This document shows positions 27,624-36,287 of a DNA stretch of 64,000 bases, in pieces. How positions within the stretch are numbered: position 1 is the stretch's first letter; every line of letters begins with the position of its first letter. A program made the translations under genes and the position numbers. The DNA is taken from the NCBI RefSeq assembly GCF_042652645.1, contig NZ_JBHSGU010000017.1, forward strand, positions 11,129-75,128, written 5' to 3'. The notes under the pieces are model-generated. The model did not search any database, had not been told where the DNA came from, and worked only from the letters and a program-made list of their open reading frames with translations. Source of the stretch: Glaciecola siphonariae (GTDB lineage Bacteria > Pseudomonadota > Gammaproteobacteria > Enterobacterales > Alteromonadaceae).

Positions 27624-28679
27624 TTACTTCAAGCCAAGAATTGAGCGGTTAAGTTCATCGTCTGCGCCGGAGCCAGCAAAGTCGTCAAAGGCTTTGTCGG
27701 TGGGGCGAATGAGGTGATCGCTAATGAACTTTGCACCTTCACGGGCGCCATCTTCCGGATGTTTCATGCAGCACTCCCACTCCATCACTGCCCAACCATC
27801 AAAATCGTTGGCAGTCATTTTAGAGAAAATGCCTTTGAAATCTATTTGGCCATCACCAAGCGAGCGGAAACGACCTGGGCGATTTATCCACGGCTGATAA
27901 CCGCCGTATACACCCATTTTACCTGACGGTCTGAATTCTGCGTCTTTCACGTGGAAAGCTTTGATACGCTCATGGTAAATGTCGATAAACGCGAGGTAAT
28001 CTAGCTGCTGCAAAATAAAGTGGCTCGGATCGTACAAAATATTTGCCCGGGGATGGTTGTCGACCTCTTTTAGGAACATTTCGAATGTGATGCCATCATG
28101 CAAGTCCTCGCCGGGATGCAGTTCATAACACACATCGCAACCTGCTTCGTCAAACGAATTAAGGATGGGCTTCCAGCGTTTTGCCAGCTCTTTAAAACCT
28201 GCCTCGACTAAGCCTGCAGGTCTTTGCGGCCAAGGATAGAAGGTTTGCCACAACAGAGCGCCTGAAAAACTTGCATGAGACTTTAAGCCAAAACGACCAC
28301 TTGCTTTTGCCGCAAGGTGCATTTGATTAATTGCCCATTCGGTGCGAGCCGCTGGATTATTTCGAACTGACTCGTCTGCAAAGCCATCAAACATCGTATC
28401 ATAAGCGGGATGTGAAGCGACCAACTGACCTTGTAAGTGCGTTGACAGTTCAGTTAATTCTAAACCATGAGATGCCAGTGTGCCGGTCACTTCTTGGCAG
28501 TAGTCATCACTTTCAGCAGCCAATTCCAGATTAAACAAGCGCTTGTCCCATGAAGGCATCTGAATACCTTTAAAGCCAATGCTTGACGCCCATTCACATA
28601 TGCTGTTTAAGTCATTAAAAGGAGCTTCGTCTGAGGCGAATTGTGCGAGAAAAATACCAGGCCCTTTAATTTGTTTCAT
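27624..28679 (-). CDS. Cytosolic sugar phosphate isomerase/epimerase-like TIM-barrel protein
   Basis: A 351-residue xylose-isomerase-like TIM-barrel enzyme without a signal peptide. Likely metal ligands and strand ends: GFKGIQMPSWDKRLF, ELSTHLQGQL, VCYELHPGEDLHDG (Glu/His), ILYDPSHF (Asp/His), KAFHVKDAEF (His) and WAVMEWECC (Glu). This set is characteristic of the sugar phosphate isomerase/epimerase family that also contains inositol and keto-sugar enzymes and 3-keto-glycoside-processing proteins. It heads the operon with the MFS transporter and the GMC dehydrogenase, suggesting it acts on the imported keto-sugar. AAGGA lies 6 bases before the ATG. The gene is divergent from a PAS-AraC regulator with an operator copy between them. 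Confidence 0.86.
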   Translation of the reverse strand: MKQIKGPGIFLAQFASDEAPFNDLNSICEWASSIGFKGIQMPSWDKRLFNLELAAESDDYCQEVTGTLASHGLELTELSTHLQGQLVASHPAYDTMFDGFADESVRNNPAARTEWAINQMHLAAKASGRFGLKSHASFSGALLWQTFYPWPQRPAGLVEAGFKELAKRWKPILNSFDEAGCDVCYELHPGEDLHDGITFEMFLKEVDNHPRANILYDPSHFILQQLDYLAFIDIYHERIKAFHVKDAEFRPSGKMGVYGGYQPWINRPGRFRSLGDGQIDFKGIFSKMTANDFDGWAVMEWECCMKHPEDGAREGAKFISDHLIRPTDKAFDDFAGSGADDELNRSILGLK

Positions 28680-28810
28680 TCTGTGTCCTTCGATTCGCTG
28701 TGTTTGGTTGAAAACGCTATCATCACAATTTGCTGCGAATGTATCAAATTGGATGTAAAATAATTGTTATAAACTCTAATGCAGTTTTTTAACAAGGGTT
28801 AATAGAAATT

Positions 28811-28839
28811 CGGTTGTGCATGCAACATATTCGGCGTTA
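28811..28839 (+). promoter_or_regulatory. Putative AraC-type operator, copy 3
   Basis: CGGTT, 16 bases, CGGCGTTA, the same 21-base period as copies 1 and 2. It ends 40 bases before the PAS-AraC start codon and lies 131 bases from the isomerase-like operon start, so it could serve both directions. Confidence 0.62.
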
Positions 28840-28879
28840 TGATATTGTGGAAATCAGCAGTTAGAATTTGAGAAAAACA

Positions 28880-29647
28880 ATGAATACTTGGCAAGAAATG
28901 ATAGATACCGATTTTTTAGACGAAATTGGAATACAACAAATCGTACATATGTTTGATTTACTGCCAGATACTTTGTTTTGGATTAAAAACGAGAACAGTC
29001 AAATCATCTATGCAAATCAGGCTTTGCTCGATACCTATGGGTTTAAAACACTAGGGAAAGTCATTGGAAAAGCCGACGATTCGTTTTCTCCACCGCACAT
29101 CGCAAAACAATTTATGATGGACGACAAAAAAGTCATGTCCGGAGAGTTGGTCACTAACCGAATCGAACTCAACCTTCGACCAAATGGCGAATTCGCTTGG
29201 TTTTCAACCACAAAACGGCCCCTACTTAATCGTCATGGGGACATAGTGGGTAGCTATGGCTTTACCCACCATTTGGAGCGCTCGTCTCATGAACTCTCAA
29301 CAATTAGTGCTATAAAAGCGCCGGTTGAGTACATCAGACAAAACTATCATCAAGACATCAGTATTGAAGAACTCGCTAAATTGGCATTTTTGTCGGTAAG
29401 TGCGCTAGAGCGACGATTTAAAAAATATTTGTCAAAAACGCCTAAGCAGTTTTTAAACGAAATAAGACTCGAGAACGCCAGAAGATTACTGATTGAAACA
29501 CAGCAGCCAATAATGGAAATAGCCTACCAGTGCGGGTTCTCAGAACACAGCTATTTTAGCAAGCAATTCAAAGCCTTATTTGGTGTTTTACCCTCTCAAC
29601 TGCGTAAACAAATACTCGAATCGAGCGGTCAAAATGACGCTTTTTAA
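28880..29647 (+). CDS. PAS-domain AraC-family transcription regulator (paralogue 1)
   Basis: A 255-residue regulator: PAS sensor (about residues 22-130; LPDTLFWIKNENSQIIYANQ and PLLNRHGDIVGSYGFTHHLE), linker, and a C-terminal AraC/XylS DNA-binding domain (about 150-250; ISIEELAKLAFLSVSALERR and IAYQCGFSEHSYFSKQFKAL). ATG 28880 with GAG upstream is chosen over the in-frame TTG at 28868. It is divergent from the isomerase-like/MFS/GMC operon. The PAS domain suggests control by a small ligand or redox state rather than by a cupin sugar sensor. It is clearly paralogous to the regulator at 47953, and both have the same type of putative operator just upstream, which points to autoregulation and a shared recognition code. 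Confidence 0.92.
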   Translation: MNTWQEMIDTDFLDEIGIQQIVHMFDLLPDTLFWIKNENSQIIYANQALLDTYGFKTLGKVIGKADDSFSPPHIAKQFMMDDKKVMSGELVTNRIELNLRPNGEFAWFSTTKRPLLNRHGDIVGSYGFTHHLERSSHELSTISAIKAPVEYIRQNYHQDISIEELAKLAFLSVSALERRFKKYLSKTPKQFLNEIRLENARRLLIETQQPIMEIAYQCGFSEHSYFSKQFKALFGVLPSQLRKQILESSGQNDAF

Positions 29648-29665
29648 ACCTTGTTAAAAAAGCGT

Positions 29666-29694
29666 TAACGCCGACTTTGTTGTATTTTCGACCG
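29666..29694 (-). promoter_or_regulatory. Putative AraC-type operator, copy 4 (before the xylanase gene)
   Basis: On the minus strand: CGGTC, 16 bases, CGGCGTTA. It lies between the PAS-AraC gene and the GH10 xylanase, 74 bases before the xylanase start. The second element also forms the palindrome GCGTTAACGC. Confidence 0.55.
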
Positions 29695-29768
29695 ATTTCA
29701 GCATAACCGATGTTGTAGCTGCACAGTTATTCTTATGTAAAGCATATGTTAATTACGTCGGTGGTCGC

Positions 29769-31730
29769 TTGGACAGCACGGTACACTCCCCAATTAAATC
29801 TTTTCTGTTGTTAGCTGGAATCGTTTGTTTCCTGAGCGCGTGTGGCGGCGGTGGGTCACAAAGCACAGCCACTCCTCCACCAGCGCCTCCACAGGCTCCA
29901 ACGCCTCCACCATCGCAGCCGCCTGCTCCAGAACAGCCGAGTACACCTGACAATCCAAACATACCGGCGGGTGGCGAATCTATTATTACCGCTACTCCTG
30001 CGACAGACTTCACGTTAATTGCAGGAGACAACAACGGTCCGGTAGGTTATGCAGAGACGGTTTCGGTTGAGCATCCCGATTTCGATTCTGCACTTCAAAT
30101 TGTGGTCGATAAGCCAACTGGCCAGTTTTGGAATGGCCAAGTTAATTACCCTATAAACGCCGCCTTGAGTGAAGGCGATGTTGTACTCCTTTATTTGCAA
30201 TTTAAGATGCTTGCGTCGGCAGACGAAACGGGAACGGGTTTTGTAACGGCCTTTGTCGAATCGCCAGCGCCGGACTATACCAAATATCTCTTCTATCAAT
30301 TAGTTAGCTCGGGCGAGTGGCAAGAATATTATCTCCCTATGACCATAGGGAGCGATTTTGACGCTAACGAGATATCGCTCAAGTTTGGATTTGGAAACGG
30401 CAGCAAGTCGCAGACGGTGCAACTCGCTAACATTACGCTACTTAATTATAAAAATACGTTATCAATTGACGATTTACCTTTAACGCGGCCAAGCTATATA
30501 GGAAGAGATGCAGATGCAGCATGGAGGGCTGATGCCGCTGCACGAATAGAGGAACATCGAAAAGGCGACTTCACACTGCAAGTGCAACGCGCTGATGGAA
30601 GCCCAGTAAGCGATGCTAATGTCGATATTCAGCTTAAAAAGCATGCCTATCACTTTGGCTCAGTCGCCGCCGCTAGGCATTTGGTTTTTGATGACGCTGA
30701 TAGCCAAACATATCGAGAGAAACTGCTTGAGAACTTTAATCAAAGCGGATTAGAAAATAACTTGAAGTGGAGCGCGTGGGCAGGCGAATGGGGCGACCCA
30801 TTTACGCAGGAAAACGCGCTGAGTGCATTGCAATGGTTGAATGATAATAACTTATATGCCCGTGGACATGTCATGGTTTGGCCATCAAAACGCAACATGC
30901 CTAACTACGTGCAAGGTTTCATGCCCGCCGATGCTCCGCAAAACGCAGACTCTCAGGTATTAACAGAAGTTCAGAAGCATATCGCAGATGTCAGCAGAAA
31001 AACCCTAGGTTTAGTCGACGAATGGGATGTGCTCAATGAACCCTTTGATAATCACTATCTGATGGATGCATTTGGCGACCAAGTGATGATTGATTGGTTC
31101 GTTCAAGCTGCTCAAGAAAATCCAGACATTCCTTTATACATTAACGATTATTCAATCGTATCTGGTGGCGGTACAAATACTGCTCACCAAGATCACTTTT
31201 TCAATACTATTGATTATCTGATTGCCAACAATGCTCCAATTACAGGCATCGGTATACAAAGCCATTTTAGTACGACCCCAACGCCCATAACGCGTATTTA
31301 CGAAATAATCGACCGATATCATACCGCTTTTCCTGATTTAGCAATTCGCTCAACCGAGTTTGATGTAGATACCTTTGATGAAGAAATGCAGGCAGATTTT
31401 ACCCGCGACTTTCTTACCATATTCTTCAGCCACCCCGCTACGGTTGGCGTGCAGAAATGGGGTTTTTGGGCCGGTGCACATTGGCGTCCAAACGCAGCCA
31501 TGTATACAGAAGATTGGCAGCCAAAACTCAATCAAGCGGCATGGCAAGAAACGGTTTACGGTACATTTTGGAATGATTTTAACGGGACTACCAATGCTAA
31601 TGGCGAGTACGCCGGCAGAGGCTTTTATGGCGACTATGAAATAAGCGTAACCATAGACGGTGAAACTCAAGTATTGTCAGTTGCTCTGAGTCCCAACGCT
31701 GCCAATCAGTGGGTGGTTCAAATTAATTAA
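29769..31730 (+). CDS. GH10 endo-1,4-beta-xylanase lipoprotein
   Basis: A 653-residue surface or periplasmic xylanase. Order: lipoprotein signal with lipobox LSAC followed by Gly residues; Pro/Thr/Gln-rich linker (about 25-65); a beta-sandwich domain (about 70-220) resembling a carbohydrate-binding module; and a GH10 catalytic barrel (about 255-620). Catalytic residues are E424 in DVLNEPFD (acid/base) and E530 in RSTEFDVD (nucleophile), with ITGIGIQSHF between them as in family 10. It releases xylo-oligosaccharides from xylan. No in-frame ATG precedes the signal peptide, so TTG 29769 with GGTGG 5 bases upstream is taken as the start. It is not in the xylBA operon, but an operator copy shared with the oxidation genes lies upstream. 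Confidence 0.93.
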   Translation: MDSTVHSPIKSFLLLAGIVCFLSACGGGGSQSTATPPPAPPQAPTPPPSQPPAPEQPSTPDNPNIPAGGESIITATPATDFTLIAGDNNGPVGYAETVSVEHPDFDSALQIVVDKPTGQFWNGQVNYPINAALSEGDVVLLYLQFKMLASADETGTGFVTAFVESPAPDYTKYLFYQLVSSGEWQEYYLPMTIGSDFDANEISLKFGFGNGSKSQTVQLANITLLNYKNTLSIDDLPLTRPSYIGRDADAAWRADAAARIEEHRKGDFTLQVQRADGSPVSDANVDIQLKKHAYHFGSVAAARHLVFDDADSQTYREKLLENFNQSGLENNLKWSAWAGEWGDPFTQENALSALQWLNDNNLYARGHVMVWPSKRNMPNYVQGFMPADAPQNADSQVLTEVQKHIADVSRKTLGLVDEWDVLNEPFDNHYLMDAFGDQVMIDWFVQAAQENPDIPLYINDYSIVSGGGTNTAHQDHFFNTIDYLIANNAPITGIGIQSHFSTTPTPITRIYEIIDRYHTAFPDLAIRSTEFDVDTFDEEMQADFTRDFLTIFFSHPATVGVQKWGFWAGAHWRPNAAMYTEDWQPKLNQAAWQETVYGTFWNDFNGTTNANGEYAGRGFYGDYEISVTIDGETQVLSVALSPNAANQWVVQIN

Positions 31731-31780
31731 CGGCCTGGTGCCGCAAAATGATTGCTCTTTAACAATTTGGTCATAACAAC

Positions 31781-31802
31781 ACGCAGCGAACAAACGCTGC
31801 GT
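31781..31802. other. Hairpin between convergent xylanase and SapC genes
   Basis: Perfect 8-base stem ACGCAGCG/CGCTGCGT with a 6-base loop AACAAA. No T-run follows on either strand, so it is a weak or factor-dependent terminator at best. Confidence 0.45.
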
Positions 31803-31873
31803 ATGTGTATTAGTTTGACTCCAAGCGTGCTAGTGGGGTTTTCCATGGCGTGTTTTAGGCTTTCGGTTGATGT

Positions 31874-32596
31874 TTATTTCGCGCGCTTTAGCGTCACTAA
31901 TTTTTCGATATTGTTTAAAGATGATATTGCAGCAAATGCAACCGACAATAAACCTGACTGATTTAACTGAGCTAAATCTTCACCGCTTAATTGATTCAAG
32001 GCCTCTGTGTTAATCGTGTGGTAACCTTCAAACCTAACCGTCGTTTCTTCACTGACCTGAATGTCAAGAGCGCATGATTCCAGTAAATTCAGCTTTTCAA
32101 ATGCGGCAAACATAGGCGCCATCAAATTCGCTCCTTGGTCGAGTTCTGCCAAAGTGTTTTGAATACCTTCTAAATAGCTACTGTTTCCTCCAAATTCCAG
32201 GAATACCGGCTGACCATCATCTTCATTAACTCGCGCATCGTCCATATCAATCAAAATCACGGCCTTGGGTGCATCGTTGTTGGTATCACTTTGATTTTGA
32301 AAACCGATGGAAAAAGGTCCTTTTTTTACGATGTTAGGCACATAGCTGGCGCGCCAAACGCCCTCTTCATCCAAAAATAAATTTTCGTCATGATGAAGAC
32401 CCAATATTGCAAAGCATTGAAATTGTTCGGTATCGGCTTGCTTTAGGAACAAAATAGGATACTCACACTGAGCACGCGTAATCTCGTTTGGGAAAACTTG
32501 AATCGCGCCAACGTTATGACCATATTGAGCAGAGCAGTGTGTAAGCACCTTTGTGTGTTTATGCTCGACGTTATTTAAGACTTTGTGATTTGCCAT
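31874..32596 (-). CDS. SapC family protein
   Basis: A 240-residue cytosolic protein of the SapC family (named after a Campylobacter S-layer-region protein; the function in proteobacteria is unknown). Typical parts are VFPNEITRAQCEYPILFLKQ, CFAILGLHHDENLFLDEEG, WRASYVPNIVKKGPFSIG and ALNQLSGEDLAQLNQSGLL. In Alteromonadales, Xanthomonadales and Caulobacterales such genes recur beside TonB receptors, tryptophan-halogenase-like proteins and JmjC-like cupins, as here. It is divergent from the receptor gene across 530 bases. AAAGGAG lies 11 bases before the ATG. Confidence 0.85.
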   Translation of the reverse strand: MANHKVLNNVEHKHTKVLTHCSAQYGHNVGAIQVFPNEITRAQCEYPILFLKQADTEQFQCFAILGLHHDENLFLDEEGVWRASYVPNIVKKGPFSIGFQNQSDTNNDAPKAVILIDMDDARVNEDDGQPVFLEFGGNSSYLEGIQNTLAELDQGANLMAPMFAAFEKLNLLESCALDIQVSEETTVRFEGYHTINTEALNQLSGEDLAQLNQSGLLSVAFAAISSLNNIEKLVTLKRAK

Positions 32597-33126
32597 GACT
32601 TAATTACTCCTTTAGTGGCAATAAGCGAATTTTTAGCGCTAGCGGTTTGAAAATAAGGGCTGTGAGATTAAATCTTCGAATGAAGATAAGCAAGCCTGCA
32701 GCGGAGCGTGTTTTTGATGAATCATCAGTAGAATAAGAGATAAAACGATTGGCCGATGTAAACGAACATGTGAAATTAATGTTACGGCCTAGTACAGTAT
32801 TTAAAGCTTCAAACCGCAAAACTTAAGGCGGAAAAAGTCAAACTTGTTATAGATTGATATGGACAAAGGCGTTCATAACTATTATAAAAATGAATAGGCA
32901 ATGAAAGAATTCACGAAAAATAGTAATTACCAACTATGTTTTCGTAACATAAATGCAACATTTTAAACGATACCATTTAGAATATTGCATGCTGTAGTTG
33001 TTGCTAATGGGTGAAGTTGATAGGCGATATGGAATATTTACGTAAGGGCTGTTTCATCGCGCTGAGCAACTAAATTAGACACCAGAAGCAACAAAAATAG
33101 TACACACAACAAAAAGGGAAACATCG
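32597..33126. other. 530-base divergent region between SapC and the TonB receptor genes
   Basis: AT-rich and without a convincing gene; the one open frame (32604-32819, minus) lacks a ribosome site and any family features. It probably carries promoters for both flanking genes and holds one imperfect inverted repeat, listed separately. Confidence 0.6.
32913..32945. promoter_or_regulatory. Imperfect inverted repeat upstream of the TonB receptor
   Basis: ACGAAAAATAGT and ACTATGTTTTCGT form an inverted repeat with one extra base and an 8-base spacer. The outer ACGAAA...TTTCGT matches the arms of the xylB-xylR operator with similar total length, so XylR or a relative might bind. It lies about 180 bases before the receptor start. 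Confidence 0.4.
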
Positions 33127-36100
33127 ATGAAAGCACACAAATGTTTTAAAAAGTCTGTGTTAGCTACCAGTATCTCTGTTCTGCTTTGCGGCGCAGCAGC
33201 GACACCTGTAATGGCACAACAAAATGACGATGCGGAACTTGAAGTCATTCAAGTTTCGGGCATTCGTTCAAGTTTACAAGCATCAACCGCAGTAAAACGC
33301 GACTCCGTAGGTGTTGTTGATGCAATTTCTGCAGAAGATATCGGTAAGTTTCCCGACACAAACTTAGCAGAGTCACTACAGCGTATTACCGGTGTATCAA
33401 TCAGCCGTCAGAATGGTGAGGGGTCTGAAATAACCGTTCGTGGTTTTGGTGGTGGTAACAACATGATTACCCTCAACGGCCGTATGATGCCAGCCGGTGG
33501 CGTATATGCAGGTTCAAGCGCACCAACGCGTGCCTTCGATTTTGCTAACCTAGCGTCTGAGAGCGTTAGCGCGGTTGAAGTATATAAAACCAGTAAAGCA
33601 GACATAGCAACCGGTGGAATCGGTGCGACCGTTAATATCTTAACCGCTCGCCCACTTGAAAACCCAACTATGCGCAGCACCATTGGCGTAAAAGCGGTAC
33701 ACGACACCACCAATCGCACAGGCGATGATGTGACACCAGAGCTTTCTGGTATATACAACTTCGTTAATGATGATGAAACATTCGGTGTAACCGTATCTGC
33801 TAGTTACCAGAAACGTGATTCGGGCTCTACCGGCGTAACGGTTAACGAATGGAATATTGGTGTGTGGGGCGAAAACGACCTGTACAACAATCAATTCGAT
33901 GCGTCTATATTCGAAAACGCACCGGCACCTGGCCAATTATATGCACGTCCAAATGATTTCCGCTATGTGTTCTCAAATCTAGAGCGTGAGAGAACAAACG
34001 GACAAGTGACCTTCCAATATCGTCCTATGGAAAACCTTACTGCAACGGTTGACTATACCTATGCAGAAAACGACTTGGTTGAGCAACGCGGCGAACTAGG
34101 TAACTGGATTCAAAACGGCTCTAACCTAGAAAGAGTAGTGTTTGATAACTCTGCTGTCGCAACACCTATCTCAATTTCTGAGCGCTACAGCGGTGTGGTA
34201 GACCAAGGTCACGAGCAACAACTTCGTACCCAAGCTAACGAACTTAAATCTTTGGGTTTCAATCTTGAATATCAAATGAACGACGATCTTTCGTTCCGCT
34301 TTGATTTCCATGACTCAACTCTTGAAAGTTTGCCTACCGGTAAGGGTGATAGCGATTTAGGCATCAGTGAAATACGAACTAGTTTAGGTGCACCAACAGT
34401 AGCTGCTAAAACGCTTACATTCGACGGCGACATCCCTACTTTTGTAACCGAACTTAACGATAACTTTGACCGTGGTGGACTTGGCTTAAGTGGTAACGGA
34501 AACGGTGTATTAGACGCTGGTGATGTAGGCTCTTCAATTGGTGTTATCGACCATCACCAACAAATCACCGACGTGACTCAAATAAAACTAGACGGCACCT
34601 TTGAGTTTGACGATGGACAGTTTGATTTTGGTATTGAAACCCGCGAAATGGAAATGAGCGCTCAAAGAACCGCTTGGTTACCAATGAACCTCGGTGGATG
34701 GAGTGTTGCTAATCCGGGTGAATTCCCTGAAGGCATGATTCAGCCCTTCGATATTGCGGGCGAATTCGATGACTACAACGCTGATAACCCTAACACAGGC
34801 TTTATTGGTGATGCTGCTGAACTAATGCGCTTTGCTTTGGGTTTATACCCTGATCCAAACAATAACTACGCGCCTAACCCCATCTTTGAAGCGAGAGACA
34901 ATCTCCAAGAAGATTCATTTGCAGCCTACTTCCAAGTTGCCCTTCAAGGTGAACTTGGCGGAATGGAAACTAATTTCCTAGCAGGTATGCGCTACGAGAA
35001 AACTGATGTAACGTCAACATCATTATTCACTGCTCCATCTTACCTAGTGTGGGCAAGTGATAATGACTTTAGCAGCTTTACACCTGCCGATACAGAGGCT
35101 ACGCCACTAAGCGAAGAGTCTGATTACGATTATATTCTTCCAAGCATGGACTTTGACATCATGTTTACGGAAGACCTGAAAGGCCGTTTTTCTTATAGTA
35201 AAACAATCGCAAGAGCTGGATATGGTGCGCTTAGAGCATCAGCCGGTGGGTTTAGTACTAACGGTTCATCGTTGCTGAGCGCTATTCCAACTGCCAACTC
35301 GTCTAACCCGGGGCTTCTACCGCTTGAATCAGATAACTTTGACGTTTCGTTAGAATATTATTATGACGATAGTTATGTATCTGTAGGCTTGTTTGAAAAG
35401 CGTGTTTCAAACTTCATCGGTATAGGTACGGTTGATAGAACTTTCGCTGGCATCTTAGACCAAACTGCTGGCCCAAGAGCGCAAGCGGCACGACAAGCGC
35501 TTCAAGACCTAGGCGTAGCGGTTGATAACCGTTCATTGTTTACCATGATGGGTATTATCCAACAAGGTGGCTCACCGGCTGACTACACCGGTTCAGAGCA
35601 GCAGGTTCAGGAGATTGAATTGGCAGTGGATATCATCCCACAAGCCGGTGACCCTGAAATGGTCTTCAGAACGACGCAACCTCTAAACAACGAAGATGCT
35701 GAGATACGCGGTGCAGAATTCGCTATTCAACATTTCTTCGGTGAAAGTGGTTTCGGATTCCAAGCGAACTACACCATAGTAAACGGCGACGTTGCCTACG
35801 ATACCGAAGCACTGCCTAGCGAATCACAATTTGCGCTAGTGGGCTTAAGTGACACAGCAAACTTTGTTGGTTTCTATGAAAAAGATGGATTTGCTGCAAG
35901 AATCGCGTGGAACTGGCGTGATGATTATCTAGCAACAGCGTCTAGAGGCGGTTTCAATAACCCAATCTTTGTTGAAGCTTATGATCAGATTGATGTTAAT
36001 CTTAGCTACGATGTGAACGACCAGTTATCTGTCTTCCTCGAAGCCATCAACATCACCGATGAAGACGAACGTTCTCACGTGAGAAACGAACGTCAGCTTT

Positions 36101-36156
36101 GGAGATTGAATGATCAGGGCGCTAGATACCAATTAGGTGCTCGTTACGTTTTCTAA
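33127..36156 (+). CDS. TonB-dependent outer-membrane receptor
   Basis: A 1009-residue receptor for energised uptake across the outer membrane. It has a signal peptide (about 1-30, ending PVMAQQ), a TonB box-like ELEVIQVSG, a plug domain (DIGKFPDTNLAESLQRI, GVSISRQNGEGSEITVRGFG, MITLNGRMMP, YKTSKADIATGGIGATVNI) and a beta-barrel ending ARYQLGARYVF with terminal Phe. The size and plug wording match the large receptor subfamily common in Xanthomonas, Caulobacter and Alteromonas and often tied to plant or algal oligosaccharides. It has its own terminator and probably leads the halogenase/cupin gene set. A xylo-oligosaccharide ligand is plausible from context but unproven. Confidence 0.93.
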   Translation: MKAHKCFKKSVLATSISVLLCGAAATPVMAQQNDDAELEVIQVSGIRSSLQASTAVKRDSVGVVDAISAEDIGKFPDTNLAESLQRITGVSISRQNGEGSEITVRGFGGGNNMITLNGRMMPAGGVYAGSSAPTRAFDFANLASESVSAVEVYKTSKADIATGGIGATVNILTARPLENPTMRSTIGVKAVHDTTNRTGDDVTPELSGIYNFVNDDETFGVTVSASYQKRDSGSTGVTVNEWNIGVWGENDLYNNQFDASIFENAPAPGQLYARPNDFRYVFSNLERERTNGQVTFQYRPMENLTATVDYTYAENDLVEQRGELGNWIQNGSNLERVVFDNSAVATPISISERYSGVVDQGHEQQLRTQANELKSLGFNLEYQMNDDLSFRFDFHDSTLESLPTGKGDSDLGISEIRTSLGAPTVAAKTLTFDGDIPTFVTELNDNFDRGGLGLSGNGNGVLDAGDVGSSIGVIDHHQQITDVTQIKLDGTFEFDDGQFDFGIETREMEMSAQRTAWLPMNLGGWSVANPGEFPEGMIQPFDIAGEFDDYNADNPNTGFIGDAAELMRFALGLYPDPNNNYAPNPIFEARDNLQEDSFAAYFQVALQGELGGMETNFLAGMRYEKTDVTSTSLFTAPSYLVWASDNDFSSFTPADTEATPLSEESDYDYILPSMDFDIMFTEDLKGRFSYSKTIARAGYGALRASAGGFSTNGSSLLSAIPTANSSNPGLLPLESDNFDVSLEYYYDDSYVSVGLFEKRVSNFIGIGTVDRTFAGILDQTAGPRAQAARQALQDLGVAVDNRSLFTMMGIIQQGGSPADYTGSEQQVQEIELAVDIIPQAGDPEMVFRTTQPLNNEDAEIRGAEFAIQHFFGESGFGFQANYTIVNGDVAYDTEALPSESQFALVGLSDTANFVGFYEKDGFAARIAWNWRDDYLATASRGGFNNPIFVEAYDQIDVNLSYDVNDQLSVFLEAINITDEDERSHVRNERQLWRLNDQGARYQLGARYVF

Positions 36157-36199
36157 TCTGAATGATTTAGATTAGCAATGTAGAAACATTATCTTGTGT

Positions 36200-36230
36200 A
36201 AATAGCCGCTTCCATTAGCGGCTATTTTTT
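36200..36230 (+). terminator. Rho-independent terminator after the TonB receptor
   Basis: Stem AATAGCCGCT/AGCGGCTATT with a 6-base loop TCCATT, followed by a T-rich tract. It may be partly read through into the downstream gene set. Confidence 0.87.
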
Positions 36231-36287
36231 ATTTTATTTTCTGAATAAAATTGCAAGATAAACCAGTAGTATTGAAGAATTATCCTT

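Noticed and set aside
32604..32819. 71-residue open frame upstream of SapC
   Set aside because: No ribosome site, no recognisable motif, and it lies in an AT-rich promoter region.
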